A stretch of DNA of 64,000 bases from positions 7,054,650 to 7,118,649 of the forward strand of contig OU744448.1 of the NCBI GenBank assembly GCA_916610825.1, in the 5' to 3' direction. The notes beneath the pieces were generated by a model. The model did not search any database, was not told the origin of the DNA, and saw only the letters and a list, made by a program, of their open reading frames with translations. This document shows positions 40,710 to 54,610 of this stretch, piece by piece; the first letter of the stretch is position 1, and each line of letters starts with the position of its first letter. Source of the DNA: Haliclystus octoradiatus (lineage: Eukaryota; Cnidaria; Staurozoa; Stauromedusae; Haliclystidae). The position numbers and the translations under genes were made by a program.

Positions 40710-42393
40710 AATCTGAAATCCAAAATAGAAATCCAAGGTATAAATATAGCTTTACTACATACCTGAACAATTATACTTGGCAAGAAACGAAAACAACTTA
40801 TGTAATATTACTTTTTTTGTTGTTCATGTCTTGATCTGCCCGTTTGCACAAAATTCATGACTTATGATCACTCTTATTCGATGCATCAAGATGCAATTAA
40901 TCCATTTAAGTAATTAATACAAATTAACAATTGAAAACAAACAACATCATTTATATTAACTAATCTCACCTCACATATATAAATCCGTTGAATTTCTCGA
41001 TAGTTAATATCAATAAAATACTTTAACAGCTTCAGTCAAACCAAAAAAGACTTGATAAGCAAACTGCGAGTTTCGAAGAACAGATTCTATCCGATTGTGA
41101 CGTCACTCGTTTAGCTGTAGTCCCGTTCCAATGAACAACGTAATTCTGAAAACGAGGTCAAATCAGCAAGAGAAATATGTCAGTCTTGAAATGGTTCAAA
41201 CGTCATCTGTATCATTCATATATGCACTCTAATATCAGTATATTTGAAGACGGCCATAGCAAATGTTTGAATTAAGTCATCAAGAGTGAAACTATGAAGA
41301 GTTTATACCAAAAAATTAGCATTGGTCCTATAATGGATCCTTCTTGGCACTGCTGTCGTCAATTTTAGATGGATCTACTAATATCTATAACAATTTTTTT
41401 CACAACGTCTCGCATTTTACTATTTTCATGTCCTCATCAGTTATATATAAATACAGATTAGGTACTGTATAATTTGGAAAAATAAGTTTATGAAATAAAT
41501 AAATTATCTTCTATAACCCTATAATACCTTAATACATAATACATTATGATCTATAACCCACAATATTTGCTTTTGAAACTCAGCCTAAAACTCCACAAAG
41601 TTGATAAGCGTATACAGCTTAACAAGTAATACCTCCGCTGATACTCACTCGAGGCTCTCTAGATTCAAATTAAGTGATCAGATGGATATAATGAAAGAGA
41701 CAAATTTGAAACTTCACCTTTATATTTGGATGAATATGTTTATTTAGTCAAATAAAATGTTATGATTATAAGATTGTTTCTAGATTGTATATCCTACACT
41801 CTAATTTACCAATTGAAACAGAGCTCATATCATCAAGGCATTCAGAAGAAAATATCAACAAACCACTTACTGCATAAAATCATCTGGAAGCCCTTTCTAC
41901 GTTAATATTTGCTGCAAGTTGAAGATTGCTTGGCCATAAACTGTATAGTAAGATATTCAAAGATATTGTAGTGTGGGAATTGGTACAAAAGTGAACCCCA
42001 TTTATAATAAGGAGAAAAATTAAAGGACCGACACTATTAAGAAGCTCCCTTAAGTGAGATACCGCAATGAAAATGCCAGCTTATTCCTCGAGAATCAAAT
42101 ATACTTATGGAACTTACTACAAAAGACCTAGTATAGACTTTGCCGTTACAGTTTTCTAGCGCCTGAGACAGGTTGTTAGTGGATAGCGAGGGATTTAACA
42201 GAAAGGGTTGTGTTAATAAGTAAAGCTACAATAAATGTGGTTAAAAAGATCAAATTGTTGGTTACATGTACAAAAAAGCAGTTTTGACTCTAAACAAATT
42301 TTTATTTCAGGGGCGGGGAGACAAATGGAATAAACAAAACAATTGACCATTATAGTTGTGTTCGCTGCGTATATATTTTCATTTTATACAAAC

Positions 42394-43322
42394 TTAAACT
42401 AGATTGACTCCGTATGATTCATCTGTGTTATCATTGCATTTGTATTGACAGCAAAAGAGAAGTTTTAAGAAACGTTTGACAAGGCTAGATTTCTTATTCA
42501 GTACTTCAGAGTCAGCGTTAACATCTTTAGCAAAATCGCTTTCAATGACGGTGATGTTGTTGTTGTTATCGATTAAGCATCCTTTGAGATTTTTCTGGAT
42601 AGTGAGCTGACACTCCAATTCGTTTACCATCTCAGAGATGCTGTATGGCTCAGGGTTCTCACTTTTCTGGCTATTTTCGTTTATAATATCGTCGTACTCG
42701 TAAGTTATATCATTCAGAAGTTATTCGTCATAGGTTACGTAAAATAAAGATTCAGTGTCACTTCCACAAGCATTAAAACTTTCTTCACCTGATGAGGAAT
42801 TCAGTAGCTCTTCATCGAATGTGACATTAAACAGTTCATCATCGTCCTCATCATCAGAGTTGCATCTTAATAAATCTTCATCGTATGTGATATTGAATAA
42901 ACTATCGTCATCTCCATCATCATCATCTTGAAGGTAGGAAAAATGTCTGAAACAAATGAAGAATATCAAAATTATGCACTTGCATATAAATTGCAAGGGA
43001 GTAAGCTCATTATTATCAACCCATATATTTGAAAGCAATGACCATTATTTTGTGGAGATATAATATAAGCCGAATGAAGATAAAGGTTTCTCACACACAC
43101 TACACGTGACCATTATTGACAGGTATATTTTATTTCTAAAACATTTATAGTGATTTTTATCGACAACGTAGTATCACACACTGTATAAAATATGCTGGGC
43201 AGGCATCACGTTATATCGTTGATTTTATTTATGAATAAGCACCTGTTAGCTTTACTATTCAATGCTGAGTACATTTCCATTTCTGCAACAATTAATGGTG
43301 TTTCGATTAGAATATCCATCAT
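42394..43322 (-). pseudogene. Acidic repeat gene, copy 17 (class C), nonsense and lost promoter
   Basis: Exons 43243-43322 and 42394-42946. Codon 102 in the third motif is TAA (42721-42723), leaving 101 residues. Upstream, most of exon a, the TATA-like box and the CRE are deleted (scar at 43389-43409). Both coding capacity and promoter are gone, so it should be silent. Confidence 0.85.
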
Positions 43323-43388
43323 AATCTGAAATCCAAAATAGAAATCCAAGGTATAAATATAGCTTTACTACATACCTGAACAATTATA

Positions 43389-43409
43389 CTACAAATTAAC
43401 AATTATACG
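43389..43409. other. Double-deletion scar in unit 17 promoter
   Basis: Compared with unit 18, two losses flank a retained 14-15 bp fragment (acaaattaacaatt). The first loss is 141 bp (equivalent to 45354-45494). The second is 267 bp (45510-45776) with two added bases. The net loss is 406 bp, which explains the 2207-bp unit. The pattern suggests template switching or end joining with a captured fragment. Confidence 0.8.
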
Positions 43410-44468
43410 TCATCTGTATCATTCATATATGCACTCTAATATCAGTATATTTGAAGACGGCCATAGCAAATGTTTGAATTAAGTCATCAAGAGTGAAACT
43501 ATGAAGAGTTTATACCAAAAAATTAGCATTGGTCCTATAATGGATCCTTCTTGGCACTGCTGTCGTCAATTTTAGATGGATCTACTAATATCTATAACAA
43601 TTTTTTTCACAACGTCTCGCATTTTACTATTTTCATGTCATCATCAGTTATATATAAATACAGATTAGGTACTGTATAATTTGGAAAAATAAGTTTATGA
43701 AATAAAGAAATTATCTTCTATAACCCTATAATACCTTAATACATAATACATTATGATCTATAACTCACAATATTTGCTTTTGAAACTCAGCCTAAAACTC
43801 CACAAAGTTGATAAGCGTATACAGCTTAACAAGTAATACCTCCGCTGATACTCACTCGAGGCTCTCTAGATTCAAATTAAGTGATCAGATGGATATAATG
43901 AAAGAGACAAATTTGAAACTTCACCTTTATATTTGGATGAATATGTTTATTTAGTCAAATAAAATGTTATGATTATAAGATTGTTTCTAGATTGTATATC
44001 CTACACTCTAATTTACCAATTGAAACAGAGCTCATATCATCAAGGCATTCAGAAGAAAATATCAACAAACCACTTACTGCATAAAATCATCTGGAAGCCC
44101 TTTCTACGTTAATATTTGCTGCAAGTTGAAGATTGCTTGGCCATAAACTGTATAGTAAGATATTCAAAGATATTGTAGTGTGGGAATTGGTACAAAAGTG
44201 AACCCCATTTATAATAAGGAGAAAAATTAAAGGACCGACACTATTAAGAAGCTCCCTTAAGTGAGATACCGCAATGAAAATGCCAGCTTATTCCTCGAGA
44301 ATCAAATATACTTATGGAACTTACTACAAAAGACCTAGTATAGACTTTGCCGTTACAGTTTTCTAGCGCCTGAGACAGGTTGTTAGTGGATAGCGAGGGA
44401 TTTAACAGAAAGGGTTGTGTTAATAAGTAAAGCTACAATAAATGTGGTTAAAAAGATCAAATTGTTGG

Positions 44469-45286
44469 TTACATGTACAAAAAAGCATCTTTAGCAAAAT
44501 CGCTTTCAATGACGGTGATGTTGTTGTTGTTATCGATTAAGCATCCTTTGAGATTTTTCTGGATAGTGAGCTGACACTCCAATTCGTTTACCATCTCAGA
44601 GATGCTGTATGGCTCAGGGTTCTCACTTTTCTGGCTATTTTCGTTTATAATATCGTCGTACTCGTAAGTTATATCATTCAGAAGTTCTTCGTCATAGGTT
44701 ACGTAAAATAAAGATTCAGTGTCACTTCCACAAGCATTAAAACTTTCTTCACCTGATGAGGAATTCAGTAGCTCTTCATCGAATGTGACATTAAACAGTT
44801 CATCATCGTCCTCATCATCAGAGTTGCATCTTAATAAATCTTCATCGTATGTGATATTGAATAAACTATCGTCATCTCCATCATCATCATCTTGAAGGTA
44901 GGAAAAATGTCTGAAACAAATGAAGAATATCAAAATTATGCACTTGCATATAAATTGCAAGGGAGTAAGCTCATTATTATCAACCCATATATTTGAAAGC
45001 AATGACCATTATTTTGTGGAGATATAATATAAGCCGAATGAAGATAAAGGTTTCTCACACACACTACACGTGACCATTATTGACAGGTATATTTTATTTC
45101 TAAAACATTTATAGTGATTTTTATCGACAACGTAGTATCACACACTGTATAAAATATGCTGGGCAGGCATCACGTTATATCGTTGATTTTATTTATGAAT
45201 AAGCACCTGTTAGCTTTACTATTCAATGCTGAGTACATTTCCATTTCTGCAACAATTAATGGTGTTTCGATTAGAATATCCATCAT
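44469..45286 (-). pseudogene. Acidic repeat gene, copy 18 (class C), 3' end deleted
   Basis: Exons 45207-45286 and 44469-44910. A 243-bp deletion (junction 44486-44488; equivalent to 46858-47100) removes the last 42 codons, the stop and the AATAAA. The frame runs into flank and ends after five new residues (AFLYM), giving 173 residues without the basic C-terminal segment. Promoter, exon a and the splice sites are intact, so it may still be transcribed with a different 3' end. Confidence 0.75.
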
Positions 45287-46970
45287 AATCTGAAATCCAA
45301 AATAGAAATCCAAGGTATAAATATAGCTTTACTACATACCTGAACAATTATACTTGGCAAGAAACGAAAACAACTTATGTAATATTACTTTTTTTGTTGT
45401 TCATGTCTTGATCTGCCCGTTTGCACAAAATTCATGACTTATGATCACTCTTATTCGATGCATCAAGATGCAATTAATCCATTTAAATAATTAATACAAA
45501 TTAACAATTGAAAACAAACAACATCATTTATATTAACTAATCTCACCTCACATATATAAATCCGTTGAATTTCTCGATAGTTAATATCAATAAAATACGT
45601 TAACAGCTTCAGTCAAACCAAAAAAGACTTGATAAGCAAACTGCAAGTTTCGAAGAACAGATTCTATCCGATTGTGACGTCACTCGTTTAGCTGTAGTCC
45701 CGTTCCAATGAACAACGTAATTCTGAAAACGAGGTCAAATCAGCAAGAGAAATATGTCAGTCTTGAAATGGTTCAAACGTCATCTGTATCATTCATATAT
45801 GCACTCTAATATCAGTATATTTGAAGACGGCCATAGCAAATGTTTGAATTAAGTCATCAAGAGTGAAACTATGAAGAGTTTATACCAAAAAATTAGCATT
45901 GGTCCTATAATGGATCCTTCTTGGCACTGCTGTCGTCAATTTTAGATGGATCTACTAATATCTATAACAATTTTTTTCACAACGTCTCGCATTTTACTAT
46001 TTTCATGTCATCATCAGTTATATATAAATACAGATTAGGTACTGTATAATTTGGAAAAATAAGTTTATGAAATAAATAAATTATCTTCTATAACCCTATA
46101 ATACCTTAATACATAATACATTATGATCTATAACTCACAATATTTGCTTTTGAAACTCAGCCTAAAACTCCACAAAGTTGATAAGCGTATACAGCTTAAC
46201 AAGTAATACCTCCGCTGATACTCACTCGAGGCTCTCTAGATTCAAATTAAGTGATCAGATGGATATAATGAAAGAGACAAATTTGAAACTTCACCTTTAT
46301 ATTTGGATGAATATGTTTATTTAGTCAAATAAAATGTTATGATTATAAGATTGTTTCTAGATTGTATATCCTACACTCTAATTTACCAATTGAAACAGAG
46401 CTCATATCATCAAGGCATTCAGAAGAAAATATCAACAAACCACTTACTGCATAAAATCATCTGGAAGCCCTTTCTACGTTAATATTTGCTGCAAGTTGAA
46501 GATTGCTTGGCCATAAACTGTATAGTAAGATATTCAAAGATATTGTAGTGTGGGAATTGGTACAAAAGTGAACCCCATTTATAATAAGGAGAAAAATTAA
46601 AGGACCGACACTATTAAGAAGCTCCCTTAAGTGAGATACCGCAATGAAAATGCCAGCTTATTCCTCGAGAATCAAATATACTTATGGAACTTACTACAAA
46701 AGACCTAGTATAGACTTTGCCGTTACAGTTTTCTAGCGCCTGAGACAGGTTGTTAGTGGATAGCGAGGGATTTAACAGAAAGGGTTGTGTTAATAAGTAA
46801 AGCTACAATAAATGTGGTTAAAAAGATCAAATTGTTGGTTACATGTACAAAAAAGCAGTTTTGACTCTAAACAAATTTTTATTTCAGGGGCGGGGAGACA
46901 AATGGAATAAACAAAACAATTGACCATTATAGTTGTGTTCGCTGCGTATATATTTTCATTTTATACAAAC

Positions 46971-47899
46971 TTAAACTAGATTGACTCCGTATGATTCATC
47001 TGTGTTATCATTGCATTTGTATTGACAGCAAAAGAGAAGTTTTAAGAAACGTTTGACAAGGCTAGATTTCTTATTCAGTACTTCAGAGTCAGCGTTAACA
47101 TCTTTAGCAAAATCGCTTTCAATGACGGTGATGTTGTTGTTGTTATCGATTAAGCATCCTTTGAGATTTTTCTGGATAGTGAGCTGACACTCCAATTCGT
47201 TTACCATCTCAGAGATGCTGTATGGCTCAGGGTTCTCACTTTTCTGGCTATTTTCGTTTATAATATCGTCGTACTCGTAAGTTATATCATTCAGAAGTTC
47301 TTCGTCATAGGTTACGTAAAATAAAGATTCAGTGTCACTTCCACAAGCATTAAAACTTTCTTTACCTGATGAGGAGTTCAGTAGCTCTTCATCGAATGTG
47401 ACATTAAACAGTTCATCATCGTCCTCATCATCAGAGTTGCATCTTAATAAATCTTCATCGTATGTGATATTGAATAAACTATCGTCATCTCCATCATCAT
47501 CATCTTGAAGGTAGGAAAAATGTCTGAAACAAATGAAGAATATCAAAATTATGCACTTGCATATAAATTGCAAGGGAGTAAGCTCATTATTATCAACCCA
47601 TATATTTGAAAGCAATGACCATTATTTTGTGGAGATATAATATAAGCCGAATGAAGATAAAGGTTTCTCACACACACTACACGTGACCATTATTGACAGG
47701 TATATTTTATTTCTAAAACATTTATAGTGATTTTTATCGACAACGTAGTATCACACACTGTATAAAATATGCTGGGCAGGCATCACGTTATATCGTTGAT
47801 TTTATTTATGAATAAGCACCTGTTAGCTTTACTATTCAATGCTGAGTACATTTCCATTTCTGCAACAATTAATGGTGTTTCGATTAGAATATCCATCAT
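46971..47899 (-). CDS. Acidic repeat protein, copy 19 (class C)
   Basis: Exons 47820-47899 and 46971-47523. Private E81K between the second and third motifs. Its upstream spacer lacks 14 bp (atttggaaaaataa) at 48658-48662, which makes the unit 2599 bp. Confidence 0.6.
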
Positions 47900-49569
47900 A
47901 ATCTGAAATCCAAAATAGAAATCCAAGGTATAAATATAGCTTTACTACATACCTGAACAATTATACTTGGCAAGAAACGAAAACAACTTATGTAATATTA
48001 CTTTTTTTGTTGTTCATGTCTTGATCTGCCCGTTTGCACAAAATTCATGACTTATGATCACTCTTTTTCGATGCATCAAGATGCAATTAATCCATTTAAA
48101 TAATTAATACAAATTAACAATTGAAAACAAACAACATCATTTATATTAACTAATCTCACCTCACATATATAAATCCGTTGAATTTCTCGATAGTTAATAT
48201 CAATAAAATACGTTAACAGCTTCAGTCAAACCAAAAAAGACTTGATAAGCAAACTGCAAGTTTCGAAGAACAGATTCTATCCGATTGTGACGTCACTCGT
48301 TTAGCTGTAGTCCCGTTCCAATGAACAACGTAATTCTGAAAACGAGGTCAAATCAGCAAGAGAAATATGTCAGTCTTGAAATGGTTCAAACGTCATCTGT
48401 ATCATTCATATATGCACTCTAATATCAGTATATTTGATAACGGCCATAGCAAATGTTTGAATTAAGTCATAAAGAGTGAAACTATGAAGAGTTTATACCA
48501 AAAAATTAGCATTGGTCCTATAATGGATCCTTCTTGGCACTGCTGTCGTCAATTTTAGATGGATCTACTAATATCTATAACAATTTTTTTCACAACGTCT
48601 CGCATTTTACTATTTTCATGTCATCATCAGTTATATATAAATACAGATTAGGTACTGTATAGTTTATGAAATAAATAAATTATCTTCTATAACCCTATAA
48701 TACCTTAATACATAATACATTATGATCTATAACTCACAATATTTGCTTTTGAAACTCAGCCTAAAACTCCACAAAGTTGATAAGCGTATACAGCTTAACA
48801 AGTAATACCTCCGCTGATACTCACTCGAGGCTCTCTAGATTCAAATTAAGTGATCAGATGGATATAATGAAAGAGACAAATTTGAAACTTCACATTTATA
48901 TTTGGATGAATATGTTTATTTAGTCAAATAAAATGTTATGATTATAAGATTGTTTCTAGATTGTATATCCTACACTCTAATTTACCAATTGAAACAGAGC
49001 TCATATCATCAAGGCATTCAGAAGAAAATATCAACAAACCACTTACTGCATAAAATCATCTGGAAGCCCTTTCTACGTTAATATTTGCTGCAAGTTGAAG
49101 ATTGCTTGGCCATAAACTGTATAGTAAGATATTCAAAGATATTGTAGTGTGGGAATTGGTACAAAAGTGAACCCCATTTATAATAAGGAGAAAAATTAAA
49201 GGACCGACACTATTAAGAAGCTCCCTTAAGTGAGATACCGCAATGAAAATGCCAGCTTATTCCTCGAGAATCAAATATACTTATGGAACTTACTACAAAA
49301 GACCTAGTATAGACTTTGCCGTTACAGTTTTCTAGCGCCTGAGACAGGTTGTTAGTGGATAGCGAGGGATTTAACAGAAAGGGTTGTGTTAATAAGTAAA
49401 GCTACAATAAATGTGGTTAAAAAGATCAAATTGTTGGTTACATGTACAAAAAAGCAGTTTTGACTCTAAACAAATTTTTATTTCAGGGGCGGGGAGACAA
49501 ATGGAATAAACAAAACAATTGACCATTATAGTTGTGTTCGCTGCGTATATATTTTCATTTTATACAAAC

Positions 49570-50498
49570 TTAAACTAGATTGACTCCGTATGATTCATCT
49601 GTGTTATCATTGCATTTGTATTGACAGCAAAAGAGAAGTTTTAAGAAACGTTTGACAAGGCTAGATTTCTTATTCAGTACTTCAGAGTCAGCGTTAACAT
49701 CTTTAGCAAAATCGCTTTCAATGACGGTGATGTTGTTGTTGTTATCGATTAAGCATCCTTTGAGATTTTTCTGGATAGTGAGCTGACACTCCAATTCGTT
49801 TACCATCTCAGAGATGCTGTATGGCTCAGGGTTCTCACTTTTCTGGCTATTTTCATTTATAATATCGTCGTACTCGTAAGTTATATCATTCAGAAGTTCT
49901 TCGTCATAGGTTACGTAAAATAAAGATTCAGTGTCACTTCCACAAGCATTAAAACTTTCTTCACCTGATGAGGAATTCAGTAGCTCTTCATCGAATGTGA
50001 CATTAAACAGTTCATCATCGTCCTCATCATCAGAGTTGCATCTTAATAAATCTTCATCGTATGTGATATTGAATAAACTATCGTCATCTCCATCATCATC
50101 ATCTTGAAGGTAGGAAAAATGTCTGAAACAAATGAAGAATATCAAAATTATGCACTTGCATATAAATTGCAAGGGAGTAAGCTCATTATTATCAACCCAT
50201 ATATTTGAAAGCAATGACCATTATTTTGTGGAGATATAATATAAGCCGAATGAAGATAAAGGTTTCTCACACACACTACACGTGACCATTATTGACAGGT
50301 ATATTTTATTTCTAAAACATTTATAGTGATTTTTATCGACAACGTAGTATCACACACTGTATAAAATATGCTGGGCAGGCATCACGTTATATCGTTGATT
50401 TTATTTATGAATAAGCACCTGTTAGCTTTACTATTCAATGCTGAGTACATTTCCATTTCTGCAACAATTAATGGTGTTTCGATTAGAATATCCATCAT
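49570..50498 (-). CDS. Acidic repeat protein, copy 20 (class C consensus)
   Basis: Exons 50419-50498 and 49570-50122. This matches the class C consensus (Arg54, Ala86, Glu81, Ala166), with one silent change near 49855. It can serve as the class C reference. Confidence 0.6.
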
Positions 50499-51485
50499 AA
50501 TCTGAAATCCAAAATAGAAATCCAAGGTATAAATATAGCTTTACTACATACCTGAACAATTATACTTGGCAAGAAACGAAAACAACTTATGTAATATTAC
50601 TTTTTTTGTTGTTCATGTCTTGATCTGCCCGTTTGCACAAAATTCATGACTTATGATCACTCTTATTCGATGCATCAAGATGCAATTAATCCATTTAAAT
50701 AATTAATACAAATTAACAATTGAAAACAAACAACATCATTTATATTAACTAATCTCACCTCACATATATAAATCCGTTGAATTTCTCGATAGTTAATATC
50801 AATAAAATACGTTAACAGCTTCAGTCAAACCAAAAAAGACTTGATAAGCAAACTGCAAGTTTCGAAGAACAGATTCTATCCGATTGTGACGTCACTCGTT
50901 TAGCTGTAGTCCCGTTCCAATGAACAACGTAATTCTGAAAACGAGGTCAAATCAGCAAGAGAAATATGTCAGTCTTGAAATGGTTCAAACGTCATCTGTA
51001 TCATTCATATAAGCACTCTAATATCAGTATATTTGAAGACGGCCATAGCAAATGTTTGAATTAAGTCATCAAGAGTGAAACTATGAAGAGTTTATACCAA
51101 AAAATTAGCATTGGTCCTATAATGGATCCTTCTTGGCACTGCTGTCGTCAATTTTAGATGGATCTACTAATATCTATAACAATTTTTTTCACAACGTCTC
51201 GCATTTTACTATTTTCATGTCATCATCAGTTATATATAAATACAGATTAGGTACTGTATAATTTGGAAAAATAAGTTTATGAAATAAATAAATTATCTTC
51301 TATAACCCTATAATACCTTAATACATAATACATTATGATCTATAACTCACAATATTTGCTTTTGAAACTCAGCCTAAAACTCCACAAAGTTGATAAGCGT
51401 ATACAGCTTAACAAGTAATACCTCCGCTGATACTCACTCGAGGCTCTCTAGATTCAAATTAAGTGATCAGATGGATATAATGAAA

Positions 51486-51487
51486 GC
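51486..51487. other. 172-bp deletion junction in spacer before unit 21
   Basis: The sequence jumps from atgaaag to ctgcataaaatc. It removes the plus-strand frame's second half, its stop and its AATAAA, plus the conserved donor-like GTAAGT. The flanking minus-strand gene is untouched. Confidence 0.85.
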
Positions 51488-52010
51488 TGCATAAAATCAT
51501 CTGGAAGCCCTTTCTACGTTAATATTTGCTGCAAGTTGAAGATTGCTTGGCCATAAACTGTATAGTAAGATATTCAAAGATATTGTAGTGTGGGAATTGG
51601 TACAAAAGTGAACCCCATTTATAATAAGGAGAAAAATTAAAGGACCGACACTATTAAGAAGCTCCCTTAAGTGAGATACCGCAATGAAAATGCCAGCTTA
51701 TTCCTCGAGAATCAAATATACTTATGGAACTTACTACAAAAGACCTAGTATAGACTTTGCCGTTACAGTTTTCTAGCGCCTGAGACAGGTTGTTAGTGGA
51801 TAGCGAGGGATTTAACAGAAAGGGTTGTGTTAATAAGTAAAGCTACAATAAATGTGGTTAAAAAGATCAAATTGTTGGTTACATGTACAAAAAAGCAGTT
51901 TTGACTCTAAACAAATTTTTATTTCAGGGGCGGGGAGACAAATGGAATAAACAAAACAATTGACCATTATAGTTGTGTTCGCTGCGTATATATTTTCATT
52001 TTATACAAAC

Positions 52011-52945
52011 TTAAACTAGATTGACTCCGTATGATTCATCTGTGTTATCATTGCATTTGTATTGACAGCAAAAGAGAAGTTTTAAGAAACGTTTGACAAG
52101 GCTAGATTTCTTATTCAGTACTTCAGAGTCAGCGTTAACATCTTTAGCAAAATCGCTTTCAATGACGGTGATGTTGTTGTTGTTGTTGTTATCGATTAAG
52201 CATCCTTTGAGATTTTTCTGGATAGTGAGCTGACACTCCAATTCGTTTACCATCTCAGAGATGCTGTATGGCCCAGGGTTCTCACTTTTCTGGCTATTTT
52301 CGTTTATAATATCGTCGTACTCGTAAGTTATATCATTCAGAAGTTCTTCGTCATAGGTTACGTAAAATAAAGATTCAGTGTCACTTCCACAAGCATTAAA
52401 ACTTTCTTCACCTGATGAGGAATTCAGTAGCTCTTTATCGAATGTGACATTAAACAGTTCATCATCGTCCTCATCATCAGAGTTGCATCTTAATAAATCT
52501 TCATCGTATGTGATATTGAATAAACTATCGTCATCTCCATCATCATCATCTTGAAGGTAGGAAAAATGTCTGAAACAAATGAAAAATATCAAAATTATGC
52601 ACTTGCATATAAATTGCAAGGGAGTAAGCTCATTATTATCAACCCATATATTTGAAAGCAATGACCATTATTTTGTGGAGATATAATATAAGCCGAATGA
52701 AGATAAAGGTTTCTCACACACACTACACGTGACCATTATTGACAGGTATATTTTATTTCTAAAACATTTATAGTGATTTTTATCGACAACGTAGTATCAC
52801 ACACTGTATAAAATATGCTGGGCAGGCATCACGTTATATCGTTGATTTTATTTATGAATAAGCACCTGTTAGCTTTACTATTCAATGCTGAGTACATTTC
52901 CATTTCTGCAACAATTAATGGTGTTTCGATTAGAATATCCATCAT
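52011..52945 (-). CDS. Acidic repeat protein, copy 21 (class C), Asn-run expansion
   Basis: Exons 52866-52945 and 52011-52569; 212 residues. A 6-bp expansion of the AAC microsatellite near 52172-52190 lengthens the Asn run from four to six. It also has E72K in the second motif and E126G. The last two are shared with copy 24, but the expansion is not. Confidence 0.6.
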
Positions 52946-54049
52946 AATCTGAAATCCAAAATAGAAATCCAAGGTATAAATATAGCTTTACTACATACCT
53001 GAACAATTATACTTGGCAAGAAACGAAAACAACTTATGTAATATTACTTTTTTTGTTGTTCATGTCTTGATCTGCCCGTTTGCACAAAATTCATGACTAA
53101 TGATCACTCTTATTCGATGCATCAAGATGCAATTAATCCATTTAAGTAATTAATACAAATTAACAATTGAAAACAAACAACATCATTTATATTAACTAAT
53201 CTCACCTCACATATATAAATCCGTTGAATTTCTCGATAGTTAATATCAATAAAATACTTTAACAGCTTCAGTCAAACCAAAAAAGACTTGATAAGCAAAC
53301 TGCGAGTTTCGAAGAACAGATTCTATCCGATTGTGACGTCACTCGTTTAGCTGTAGTCCCGTTCCAATGAACAACGTAATTCTGAAAACGAGGTCAAATC
53401 AGCAAGAGAAATATGTCAGTCTTGAAATGGTTCAAACGTCATCTGTATCATTCATATATGCACTCTAATATCAGCATATTTGAAGACGGCCATAGCAAAT
53501 GTTTGAATTAAGTCATCAAGAGTGAAACTATGAAGAGTTTATACCAAAAAATTAGCATTGGTCCTATAATGGATCCTTCTTTGACACTGCTGTCGTCAAT
53601 TTTAGATGGATCTACTAACATCTATAACAATTTTTTTCACAAAGTCTCGCATTTTACTATTTTCATGTCATCATCAGTTATATATAAATACAGATTAGGT
53701 ACTGTATAATTTGGAAAAATAAGTTTATGAAATAAATAAATTATCTTCTATAACCCTATAATACCTTAATACATAATACATTATGATCTATAACTCACAA
53801 TATTTGCTTTTGAAACTCAGCCTAAAACTCCACAAAGTTGATAAGCGTATACAGCTTAACAAGTAATACCTCCGCTGATACTCACTCGAGGCTCTCTAGA
53901 TTCAAATTAAGTGATCAGATGGATATAATGAAAGAGACAAATTTGAAACTTCACCTTTATATTTGGATGAATATGTTTATTTAGTCAAATAAAATGTTAT
54001 GATTATAAGATTGTTTCTAGATTGTATATCCTACACTCTAATTTACCAA

Positions 54050-54051
54050 TC
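54050..54051. other. 20-bp spacer deletion junction, shared with 61871/61872
   Basis: Bases equivalent to tgaaacagagctcatatcat are absent between accaat and caaggc. The same loss is seen in the spacer below copy 25, one of the markers linking the duplicated segments. Confidence 0.85.
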
Positions 54052-54610
54052 AAGGCATTCAGAAGAAAATATCAACAAACCACTTACTGCATAAAATCAT
54101 CTGGAAGCCCTTTCTACGTTAATATTTGCTGCAAGTTGAAGATTGCTTGGCCATAAACTGTATAGTAAGATATTCAAAGATATTGTAGTGTGGGAATTGG
54201 TACAAAAGTGAACCCCATTTATAATAAGGAGAAAAATTAAAGGACCAACACTATTAAGAAGCTCCTTTAAGTGAGATACCTTAATGAAAATGCCAGCTTA
54301 TTCCTCGAGAATCAAATATACTTATGGAACTTACTACAAAAGACCTAGTATAGACTTTGCCGTTACAGTTTTCTAGCGCCTGAGACAGGTTGTTAGTGGA
54401 TAGCGAGGGATTTAACAGAAAGGGTTGTGTTAATAAGTAAAGCTACAATAAATGTGGTTAAAAAGATCAAATTGTTGGTTACATGTACAAAAAAGCAGTT
54501 TTGACTCTAAACAAATTTTTATTTCAGGGGCGGGGAGACAAATGGAATAAACAACACAATTGACCATTATAGTTGTGTTCGCTGCGTATATATTTTCATT
54601 TTAGACAAAC

